A DNA stretch of 64,000 nucleotides, taken from contig JANLVJ010000065.1 in the NCBI GenBank assembly GCA_031363945.1, positions 170,523 to 234,522 on the forward strand, in the 5' to 3' direction. The position numbers were made by a program, and so were the translations under genes. This stretch comes from JANLVJ01 sp031363945 (lineage in GTDB: Bacteria > Bacteroidota > Bacteroidia > Sphingobacteriales > Sphingobacteriaceae). The notes beneath the pieces are model-generated. The model ran no database searches. It had not been told where the DNA came from and saw only the letters and a list, made by a program, of their open reading frames with translations. Below are positions 45,015-52,171 of the stretch, piece by piece (the stretch's first letter is position 1; each line of letters opens with the position of its first letter).

Positions 45015-45598
45015 CTGATGAGAAAACCCTGTTCAACCAATCATTTGACAGTCTGGTTGGAATCAGGCCTTGTGATATTCTTCAATATGGTCCGTCAAAA
45101 CTCTACGTCGACGATTATCACTGGCATATACCCATGAAAGGTATTATTGCAAGCTATACCCCTACCCATGAAAATGTTAATGATCACTTTGGTATCTTCA
45201 GAGGAGTTGACCAAATTGAGGCCTTTGCCCAGGCAAGTATTGTATCATGTGCAGGTTTTCTCGAATGTGTCAAACAGAACTGCAGTCTGATAGAATTACG
45301 CAATAAATTCTTACCAGCATTCATCAGTATTGGTTCGGTAAATTTCCAGCATTTCCTGACTCCGGGTGACCGGTTCATCAGTATAGCCGAAATAAAGTTT
45401 TATAAATTCAGGCAGATGGTTGCAGATGGCAGAATTTATAAAGTGCCCCGTGATCTTGATTTAACTGCATATTTTCAAAATTTTACACCAGAGATGCTAT
45501 TTGCCTTTGAGCTTGAGCCCACTTTTACCCTGGTAGCTGAATTATCGGGTATTACTGGCAGAGCTTTAAAAAAAGAAATTTTAACCAAAAAAATATGA
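45011..45598 (+). CDS. FabZ-like hotdog dehydratase (lipid cassette gene 2)
   Basis: 195 aa. NDHFGIFRGVDQIEAFAQAS resembles the FabZ/FabA active-site stretch, with the catalytic His in DHF and Glu in QIEAFAQ; it is diverged, lacking the usual GHFPG..MPGV. VNFQHFLTPGDRFISIAEIK fits the hotdog strand that follows. The ends are longer than in FabZ (about 150 aa). It would dehydrate beta-hydroxyacyl-ACP. Dehydratase is inferred; a thioesterase of the same fold is the main alternative. It overlaps its neighbours on both sides by four bases. Confidence 0.72.
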   Translation: MTDEKTLFNQSFDSLVGIRPCDILQYGPSKLYVDDYHWHIPMKGIIASYTPTHENVNDHFGIFRGVDQIEAFAQASIVSCAGFLECVKQNCSLIELRNKFLPAFISIGSVNFQHFLTPGDRFISIAEIKFYKFRQMVADGRIYKVPRDLDLTAYFQNFTPEMLFAFELEPTFTLVAELSGITGRALKKEILTKKI

Positions 45599-45843
45599 CT
45601 AGAGAAGAAGTAATGACAGGCCTTGTTGAGATCTTACGAACTGTTAGAACTATTGAACCTGCAAAACTTGACACTATAACCGAAGAGACTGACTTCATCA
45701 CCGACCTGAATACTCCTTCAACTGAAATGATAAATATCGCAGCCAAGGCAGAACAAAAGTTCAATGTTGAATTTGAAGATGAAGATATTGACGGTTTGGG
45801 TTCAAAAGTCAGAGATATTGTCGACTTAATCATGAAAAAGTAA
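45595..45843 (+). CDS. Atypical acyl carrier protein (lipid cassette gene 3)
   Basis: 82 aa, three-helix carrier length. DFITDLNTPSTEMINIAA aligns with the D-S-L region of ACP, S42 being the probable phosphopantetheine site, but the residue before it is Pro (P41) and the one after Thr, not Asp and Leu. Helix III, EFEDEDIDGLGSKVRDIVDL, is as usual. The change next to the Ser may suit it only to the cassette's own transferase. Confidence 0.82.
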   Translation: MTREEVMTGLVEILRTVRTIEPAKLDTITEETDFITDLNTPSTEMINIAAKAEQKFNVEFEDEDIDGLGSKVRDIVDLIMKK

Positions 45844-45850
45844 AACGTTT

Positions 45851-47218
45851 ATGTCCGCAGAAAGACAAGTTGCAATCGTTGGTATGGCAGGAGTTTTCCC
45901 AACCTGTCATAGTCTGGAAAATTTTAGTGAAAAACTTTTTTCAGATCAGAGTCTGATCCGTAACTGGGAGCTGGCAACTTTATATGGTAAAAATATTCGC
46001 TCAACGGTTGCTGGCTATGTGAATCTGTCAGAGATGCACCTTGACGTTATTATGTCTACCCTGGTTAAAGATTATCCAGAAACCTATATTGATAACCTGG
46101 CCCGTATACCTGCGATTAATCTGGCAACAGCAGATATTGGCAGCATCTGGGCCATGATTGCCTCAATTGAAGCAATCAGGATGGCTGGCTGGGAAGCTAA
46201 GGAGGTGAAATCTGAAAAAACCGGGGTCATTATTGGCTCAGGCGGTGCAGGTAATACTATTTTAAGACCTGGGTGGAACAGTTTTTTTGAACTGGGAATT
46301 AAATCAAGAACCATTGGTTCACATACGATAGATCGCAGTATGGGCTATCGTGAGGCAGCGAATGTTTCCTGTCTGATTAAAAGCAAGGGAGTATGTGAGT
46401 CTATTATTTCGGCCTGCGCAACAGGACTGGGCAATATAGGGTATGCCTACAGACTGATAAAATTCGGGATTCAGGACCGTATTATTGCTGGGGGAATAGA
46501 AGAAACATCTATTGAAACATTCATTGGTTTTGATGCAATGCAGGTTCTGAGTAAGGGATTTACGGCAACCGAAAGTTCGAGGCCTTTCGATAAAAACCGA
46601 AATGGTTTTGTTTGCTCTTTCGGAGCAGGAATCATTGCCCTGGAAGAGCTAGCACAGGCCAGGGCAAGAGGCGCTAATATTCTAGCTGTTATTGACGGAT
46701 ATCATAATAACTCAGATGGTGACGGTAATATGTTTGCCCCATCATTTTCGGGGCAGCAGCGTTTATGGCAAGGTCTGATGAATGATTCTGGCAAGCAAGA
46801 TAATCAGAATCAAAAGCCCGATGTGGTTAAGGTTCATGGTACTTCGACACCAGCTGGTGATGCTATCGAGTTACTGAGTGTAGTAGATTTTATGGGGACC
46901 GATAATTACCATTTATCTGCACCTAAATCACAATTCGGTCATATGCTGGGTGCAGCCGGAGCGGTAGAATGTATTACTGCCCTTCTAATGTTAAGGGAGC
47001 AAAAGGTAAGCCCATGTTTGAATTCAGCAAATTTAAATACAGAGCCTGAACCATTCCAATTAAATGCTGATTGGTTAGGTCCGGTCGAACCTCTTGCCGC
47101 TTACCGCCAGCTTATTCCACAAAAAACAGTCAGTAAAGAAATTAATAAAATAGTCTGTCTCAACTACGGCTTTGGGGGAACTAATAGTGCTATTTCACTT
47201 TCAAAATTTAGGGCATGA
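45851..47218 (+). CDS. Beta-ketoacyl-ACP synthase, FabF-like (lipid cassette gene 4)
   Basis: 455 aa. The Cys-His-His set is complete: C189 in IISACATGLGNIG, H329 in VKVHGTSTPAGDA and H364 in SQFGHMLGAAGAVE. SRPFDKNRNGFVCSFGAGI and LNYGFGGTNS are also classic. It would condense acyl and malonyl units. Only one ketosynthase is present, so there is no chain-length-factor pair as in aryl polyene or flexirubin clusters. It starts 7 bases after the carrier gene and overlaps the next gene by four. Confidence 0.92.
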   Translation: MSAERQVAIVGMAGVFPTCHSLENFSEKLFSDQSLIRNWELATLYGKNIRSTVAGYVNLSEMHLDVIMSTLVKDYPETYIDNLARIPAINLATADIGSIWAMIASIEAIRMAGWEAKEVKSEKTGVIIGSGGAGNTILRPGWNSFFELGIKSRTIGSHTIDRSMGYREAANVSCLIKSKGVCESIISACATGLGNIGYAYRLIKFGIQDRIIAGGIEETSIETFIGFDAMQVLSKGFTATESSRPFDKNRNGFVCSFGAGIIALEELAQARARGANILAVIDGYHNNSDGDGNMFAPSFSGQQRLWQGLMNDSGKQDNQNQKPDVVKVHGTSTPAGDAIELLSVVDFMGTDNYHLSAPKSQFGHMLGAAGAVECITALLMLREQKVSPCLNSANLNTEPEPFQLNADWLGPVEPLAAYRQLIPQKTVSKEINKIVCLNYGFGGTNSAISLSKFRA

Positions 47219-48027
47219 TTGATAATTCAGATAAGCTTGCTGTGATCTTTGGTCTCAGAAACGAAAGATCGATTGCTTTCAGTATTGCAATGCGCTTGAA
47301 AGAGTCGGGTTGTAAGCTTGCGTTTACCTATACAAAAGACACAAAAGAAGATGTATTGAATGTCATGAAACAGCATGAGCTTAATATCCGGTATACGGCA
47401 GAAGTCGATGTTAAAGATGAAGAGCAGATTTCAACCTTTTTAGGTAAAATACATGCTGAACTTGGGCCGATATCTTATCTTTTGCATGCTGTAGCTTATG
47501 GTAGCCAGCAGGTTATGTGCTCAACTTTCTATGGAAGTAAAAAAGAACCATCAAGGTATCTTGATATTCCCTTTGATGAGCTTGTAGATTCGTTTAATAT
47601 CAGCGCGTACTCACTTTTACGCATTTGCAGGGTTGCTGAACCCCTTCTTGCAACCGATGCCTCTATTCTTACACTTACCTATAATGCTTCACAGCGGGTT
47701 TTTCCGGGTTATGCAGGTATGGGTCTGAATAAGGCGGCACTTGAAAATATCATGCTTTACCTCGCCCATTATTTTGGCAAACAGCAAATCAGGGTAAATG
47801 CGCTATCTGCCGGGCTTGTTATGACTAGCTCATCAGGCGGTATAAATGGAATCAGGAAACTGAGAAAGCTTGGTAAGACGCTTGCTCCACTTGGTAATAT
47901 TACCGGTCAGGATGTAGGAAATGCAGCAATCTACTACTTTTCACCACTTTCTAAAGGAGTTACTGGTAATATCCATTATGTTGATGGGGGCTTTAATATT
48001 ATGGGGGTTCCGGATGATGAAAGTTGA
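47215..48027 (+). CDS. Enoyl-ACP reductase, FabI-like (lipid cassette gene 5)
   Basis: 270 aa. AVIFGLRNERSIAFSIAMRL and CKLAFTYTKD form the FabI cofactor site; LTYNASQRVFPGYAGMGLNK carries the Tyr-x6-Lys active site. ENIMLYLAHYFGKQQIRVNA and LSAGLVMTSSSGGINGIRKL follow as in FabI. Presence of an enoyl reductase implies a saturated product. The main FabI of the cell is probably elsewhere. Confidence 0.92.
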   Translation: MIDNSDKLAVIFGLRNERSIAFSIAMRLKESGCKLAFTYTKDTKEDVLNVMKQHELNIRYTAEVDVKDEEQISTFLGKIHAELGPISYLLHAVAYGSQQVMCSTFYGSKKEPSRYLDIPFDELVDSFNISAYSLLRICRVAEPLLATDASILTLTYNASQRVFPGYAGMGLNKAALENIMLYLAHYFGKQQIRVNALSAGLVMTSSSGGINGIRKLRKLGKTLAPLGNITGQDVGNAAIYYFSPLSKGVTGNIHYVDGGFNIMGVPDDES

Positions 48028-48436
48028 AGAAATTGAAAGATATAATTTGTCTGGCCTTGATTTAGGATGTATTGCCGTCGGAAATGATCTGGTGCACCTG
48101 CCAACATTTGCCTTGAGTAAATCAGATGAATTTATGCAGAAAGTCTTTACGCCTGAAGAACTTGCATACTGTACACAGTTCTCCGAGCCCTTATGCCGTT
48201 ATGCATCTACCTGGGCTGGGAAAGAAGCTGTTTATAAAGCAATCAGACAGGTAAGCGATGAAACGCTAAGCTTCAGGATGATTGAAATTAACAGGTTAAA
48301 ACCAGCAGGCAGACCCTTTGTAACACTTCCAGATCAGTTTGCAAGCCTGGTGATTTCACTAAGTATTACACATGATGGCGATTACGCATGGGCTATCGCC
48401 TTTTTGAGAAAGCTACCTGCCCAAGCGCCTAAATAA
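48017..48436 (+). CDS. 4'-phosphopantetheinyl transferase, AcpS-like (lipid cassette gene 6)
   Basis: 139 aa. IAVGNDLVHLPTF (magnesium-binding Asp) and RYASTWAGKEAVYKAIRQ (Glu/Lys of W-x-x-K-E-A) are the AcpS signature. Start taken at the ATG 48017, with another at 48014; the longer frame from 47921 lies inside the fabI-like gene. It would load phosphopantetheine on the cassette's carrier protein. It overlaps fabI-like by 11 bases. Confidence 0.88.
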   Translation: MKVEEIERYNLSGLDLGCIAVGNDLVHLPTFALSKSDEFMQKVFTPEELAYCTQFSEPLCRYASTWAGKEAVYKAIRQVSDETLSFRMIEINRLKPAGRPFVTLPDQFASLVISLSITHDGDYAWAIAFLRKLPAQAPK

Positions 48437-48449
48437 TGTCAGATTACTA

Positions 48450-49268
48450 ATGAAAGTCTATTTTTATCAGCACCCAGATGTAAAGCTTGCCTACTATAAA
48501 TTTGGTAAAGGTCCTAAGGTTATGCTTTGCTTTCATGGCTATGGCATGCACGGGCGGCAGTTTTCATTACTTGAAGAGGTTTACGGCAATGAATATACTT
48601 TTTATGGCTTTGACCTGTTTTTTCATGAACAGACAGAACTGACTGTAAATACACTTACCGCAGTTAAGAAAGGACTCAATAAACAGTTGCTGGCAGAAAT
48701 TATAGAAGATTTTTGTCTAAAAAACCAAATTTTAAGGTTTTCAATGATTGCCTATTCGATGGGCACTCATTATGCAAGTACTCTTGTAGAACGGCTGGCA
48801 GGACGAATTGACCTATCTATTGCAATCGCTCCTTCATTTCTAAAACCAGCCAGAATTCTGACCCTGCTGGGGCAAAACAAGCTGGCAAACAAGGTACTGG
48901 AAAAGTTAATTTTGAGCCATTCAGGTTTGCAAAGACTATTGAAGATCAGCAGACTGCTGGGTTTGGTTGACTATAAGGGATATGGCATACTGGCTAAAGA
49001 AATAGCAACCCCAACCCTGAGATATAACTTTTATGCATGTGTTACCTATTTACGATTTCTGTCACTTGACAGTAAGATATTTGAGGAAAGAGTAAACTTT
49101 GAAAAAATTCGTACCATCTTTATCTTCGGAAATACAGACGCTGCATATCCATCAACCATGAATGATAAAGTACTGGATGCGCTGTTTCTGTCTGAAAAGC
49201 TGGTCGTCAGTGGAGGTCACGAACTGGTAAACAACAGACTTTCTGAAATTTTACGTCCCTACTTATGA
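48450..49268 (+). CDS. Alpha/beta hydrolase (lipid cassette gene 7)
   Basis: 272 aa. VMLCFHGYGMHGRQFSLLEE has the oxyanion-hole segment, IAYSMGTHYA the nucleophile elbow (Ser in YSMG), and VSGGHELVNN the His. It has no signal peptide, so it is cytoplasmic. In this setting it could free or edit acyl chains (type II thioesterase-like); that is inference. It overlaps the next gene by four bases. Confidence 0.85.
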   Translation: MKVYFYQHPDVKLAYYKFGKGPKVMLCFHGYGMHGRQFSLLEEVYGNEYTFYGFDLFFHEQTELTVNTLTAVKKGLNKQLLAEIIEDFCLKNQILRFSMIAYSMGTHYASTLVERLAGRIDLSIAIAPSFLKPARILTLLGQNKLANKVLEKLILSHSGLQRLLKISRLLGLVDYKGYGILAKEIATPTLRYNFYACVTYLRFLSLDSKIFEERVNFEKIRTIFIFGNTDAAYPSTMNDKVLDALFLSEKLVVSGGHELVNNRLSEILRPYL

Positions 49269-49915
49269 TCATTCAAGCAAAACCTCTGAGTCACATTTAT
49301 TTTAATCTTGTCTCATTCTTCATCAGGCAGGTGTTAAAAGTTAAATTCAATAAATTAGTTCTCTCTGAATTTACACTGAGATCAAACCATTCTTACCTCT
49401 TGATGTGCAACCATACAAGCTTTTGGGACGGTATACTGGCTTTTTATTTGTGCAATGAATTGATCAGAAAAAAGGGCACTAAAGGTAATGTATATACTAT
49501 GGTACTGGAAAAACAGATGCAAAAAAACTGGTGGTTGAAATATGCTGGGGCCTTTTCTATTGCACCAGGTAAAAGTAGTGTCGCTGAAAGCCTGACATAT
49601 GCTACAGATATTCTTGAAACTCCGGGTAATATATTGCTCATGTATCCACAGGGTAAGCTCGAATCACAATATGTCAGACATATAGAAGTGAAAGATGGAA
49701 TTTTCGAAATTGCATCAAAAGTTAATGAAAACTGCCAGCTGATATGGTGCAGCATACTGTTTGACTATTTTGAAAGTCTTAAACCTAGTATTTACTTCAA
49801 CCTGTTCGATGCTGGAAACAACGATAATCTTGATCTAAAATACATTTCTGATTGCATTAATGCGTTTCACCTGAAAGCAATTAAAAAACAATTTAGATAT
49901 ACAATAGAGCCATAG
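49265..49915 (+). CDS. PlsC-like 1-acylglycerol-3-phosphate acyltransferase family (lipid cassette gene 8)
   Basis: 216 aa. LLMCNHTSFWDGILAF has the H-x4-D motif, and LLMYPQGKLESQYVRHIEVK matches the second motif (P-E/Q-G). An N-terminal hydrophobic segment would sit on the membrane. It would transfer the assembled chain to a glycerophosphate, amino acid or other lipid acceptor. The cassette's last gene, it ends 90 bases before the receiver gene. Confidence 0.85.
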   Translation: MIIQAKPLSHIYFNLVSFFIRQVLKVKFNKLVLSEFTLRSNHSYLLMCNHTSFWDGILAFYLCNELIRKKGTKGNVYTMVLEKQMQKNWWLKYAGAFSIAPGKSSVAESLTYATDILETPGNILLMYPQGKLESQYVRHIEVKDGIFEIASKVNENCQLIWCSILFDYFESLKPSIYFNLFDAGNNDNLDLKYISDCINAFHLKAIKKQFRYTIEP

Positions 49916-50005
49916 ACAAGAAAATCATTTTATAATAACATTGTTACATAATAATCTTATTGAGGAATATTATTTGCTATAAGACATTTAGTTTGAAAAA
50001 AAATA

Positions 50006-50371
50006 ATGGAAAGAAAACGAATATTGGTGGCAGATGATGATCCAGATATTTTAGAAGTTCTGTGTTTGATACTAGAAAATGAAGGTTTTGAAGTAACCCC
50101 ATCTTCAGACGGTAAGAATTTAGAAAATGAACATCCTGATTTATTTCTTCTTGATATTGATTTATCAGGAGTAAACGGATATAGTATCTGTAAACGCCTG
50201 AAAAAAGAAGAAAAGACAAAGAATATTCCTGTAATTATGATTTCGGCAAATAAGAATATAAAACAGGTTTCTTCTGACTGTGGAGCTGACGCTTATATCC
50301 CCAAGCCATTTCATATCAATGAACTGATCAGATCTGTCCAGTTTCAGCTAGATAAACAGTGGAGTTTTTAA
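50006..50371 (+). CDS. Single-domain response regulator (receiver only), second copy
   Basis: 121 aa, CheY-like. The acidic pocket is in ILVADDDPDILEVL, phosphoacceptor in LFLLDIDLSGVNG, switch Ser in VIMISANKN and Lys in PKPFHINEL. No kinase or output domain is near. It closely resembles the receiver at 10009-10365. It may serve a phosphorelay or the cassette just upstream, but nothing proves a link. Confidence 0.9.
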   Translation: MERKRILVADDDPDILEVLCLILENEGFEVTPSSDGKNLENEHPDLFLLDIDLSGVNGYSICKRLKKEEKTKNIPVIMISANKNIKQVSSDCGADAYIPKPFHINELIRSVQFQLDKQWSF

Positions 50372-50405
50372 TTTTAATATTTGATAAGGTGATACAGATT
50401 GATCT

Positions 50406-51179
50406 TTAAGGCTGGGTCCTGATTTCTATGCGTAAACCATCGTAGGCGAGCATAATACCGGGTGGCAGGATCACAGATGTATCAGCATGTTTTCCCATCA
50501 GATGACTGATGTGAGTAAAATATGTTTGTTCTGCTTTAATATCCAGCGCAATTTCAATTGCTTCTTCCAAAGTAAAATGAGATATATGAGAGCTCATTTG
50601 TAGCGCATTCAGCACAAGTACTTTTGTACCCCTGATCTTATTCAATTGCTCTGCTGAGATAGTTTTAGCGTCTGTTATATACGTAAAATCTTCAATTCTG
50701 AAACCCATTACCGGTAGCTTGTAATGAAGTACTTCTATCGGAATCCAGGTTGTTTTACCAATATTAAACGGTTTACTGTCAATCTCTATCAGGTTTACAC
50801 GAGGTATACCTGGATACTTGATAATTGAAAATATATAGGAAAATTCGCGAATGATGGCATTTTGAACATCTATGGTGGCATACACATCCATATCTTTTTG
50901 TTGCCTATAATTAAAAGCTCTTACATCATCAAGGCCAGCAATATGGTCTTTATGTTCATGTGTGAAGACAATAGCATCAAGCTTTTTAACTTTTTTTCTG
51001 AGCATCTGATACCTGAAATCAGGGCCCGAGTCAATAACTACATTTTTATCAGCTGTTTCTATAAGCACAGACGTTCTTAACCGATTATCCTTCTGATCGC
51101 TTGAGTTACAAACTTCACATTGGCAGGCAATAACAGGCACACCCTGCGAAGTTCCGGTTCCTAAGAATGTGATCGTCAT
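50406..51179 (-). CDS. MBL-fold hydrolase, PhnP-like
   Basis: 257 aa. GTGTSQGVPVIACQCEVC carries a structural zinc cysteine cluster (CQCEVC), and FTHEHKDHIAGLDD is the metallo-beta-lactamase motif HxHxDH. TDAKTISAEQL and FTHISHLMG supply later ligands. PhnP is a phosphodiesterase acting on cyclic phosphates; the real substrate here is unknown. Last gene of the ftsK operon, abutting the 90-aa gene. Confidence 0.88.
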   Translation of the reverse strand: MTITFLGTGTSQGVPVIACQCEVCNSSDQKDNRLRTSVLIETADKNVVIDSGPDFRYQMLRKKVKKLDAIVFTHEHKDHIAGLDDVRAFNYRQQKDMDVYATIDVQNAIIREFSYIFSIIKYPGIPRVNLIEIDSKPFNIGKTTWIPIEVLHYKLPVMGFRIEDFTYITDAKTISAEQLNKIRGTKVLVLNALQMSSHISHFTLEEAIEIALDIKAEQTYFTHISHLMGKHADTSVILPPGIMLAYDGLRIEIRTQP

Positions 51180-51452
51180 TTATATTTCTAGCCTTGTTTG
51201 CCTTATAGTACGCATAAATTCCCGCTGTTTTTCATCAATCAGGCTTTCATTAATTTCTTCAGTGACGAGCATATCGATCATTGAATTAATTTTTTGTTCA
51301 AGGGTTACAAATTTATTTATGACAATAACTTTGGACTGAAGAATAAAACATGTTCCTGACTTAAAATTCCCCTTTTCATACCTGATTTTAAACCCCAGGT
51401 CACGGAAAAGGTTTTCAATTTTAGTCAGGCTATACTGGGTATAAGAGATCAT
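51180..51452 (-). CDS. Conserved hypothetical in the ftsK operon
   Basis: 90 aa, no signal peptide. SYTQYSLTKIENLFRDLGFK, GTCFILQSKVIVINKFVTLE and EEINESLIDEKQREFMRTIR show a small mixed alpha/beta domain with a charged C-terminal helix. I cannot name a family. It overlaps the lolA-like gene by one base (TAATG) and abuts the PhnP-like gene, so coexpression is certain if the operon is transcribed. Confidence 0.85.
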   Translation of the reverse strand: MISYTQYSLTKIENLFRDLGFKIRYEKGNFKSGTCFILQSKVIVINKFVTLEQKINSMIDMLVTEEINESLIDEKQREFMRTIRQTRLEI

Positions 51453-52111
51453 TAGCGCAGATCTATTAACTCGATACCTGGGTAAATCTTTTTTGAATAG
51501 GTAAACAGATCAGCATTTATTTTAGGATTAGCAATAAACTGATTGACAGTATAAACATACTGATTACCATTTTTATCAAATAGCCTTACCTGATATAATT
51601 GTCTTGGGCGTTTGATTACTAATAACTGGGCCTTTAATATTTTTTTAATATGCTGTGGAATAAGGTCAATCTGATCAAGTTTCATTTTTCCCTGCTGAGT
51701 CTCATTTCTATACTGGGCATTAAACCCGTTTTCATAAATTGAGAAAATATGTGCTGGATTAATAGATTCACTATTCGTATCAATATTTGCAACCTGCATC
51801 TCCTTTTGAGCCTTCAAATAGGTGTAAGTAAATTTACCATCAGAAAAGATTTCCTGCCCGTTTAATTGCAAATGATATCTGTTTGTAGCAGGCTCGGCAT
51901 ATAAAACTCCTGTTTGAACTTCATTTATATGATCCTGGGCATTATTGAGGGTAAAGTTGAAATGAGCTTCTACCGTTTTATACTTTTTATATTTCTGGCT
52001 GAGTTCCTTTAAGATACGGTGGGCTTTTTTCTGAGAAGTATTATTTTGTGCTAGTACATTTATTAAAGGTAGTGCAAGCAGTATAGATAGTAGTAAAAGT
52101 GTTTTTCTCAT
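51452..52111 (-). CDS. LolA-family lipoprotein carrier
   Basis: 219 aa. A signal peptide (RKTLLLLSILLALPLINVLA) leads to a LolA/LolB half-barrel: VEAHFNFTLNNAQDHINEVQ, TGVLYAEPATNRYHLQLNGQ, IFSDGKFTYTYLKAQKEMQV. LolA shuttles lipoproteins through the periplasm; whether this copy acts on lipoproteins or another lipid is open. It follows ftsK by 60 bases, an arrangement frequent in Bacteroidota. Confidence 0.85.
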   Translation of the reverse strand: MRKTLLLLSILLALPLINVLAQNNTSQKKAHRILKELSQKYKKYKTVEAHFNFTLNNAQDHINEVQTGVLYAEPATNRYHLQLNGQEIFSDGKFTYTYLKAQKEMQVANIDTNSESINPAHIFSIYENGFNAQYRNETQQGKMKLDQIDLIPQHIKKILKAQLLVIKRPRQLYQVRLFDKNGNQYVYTVNQFIANPKINADLFTYSKKIYPGIELIDLR

Positions 52112-52171
52112 TCTTTACTTATTTCAAACCTCATGCCTTTAATAGCTAAACAGGCGGATTAAGAATTTTAT

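Noticed and set aside
47921..48016. Longer start for the AcpS-like gene
   Set aside because: It lies inside the FabI-like gene in another frame and adds residues foreign to AcpS.
44292..49915. Aryl polyene, flexirubin or sulfonolipid cluster
   Set aside because: No ketosynthase/chain-length-factor pair, lyase, exporter or amino-acid acyl-condensing enzyme is present.
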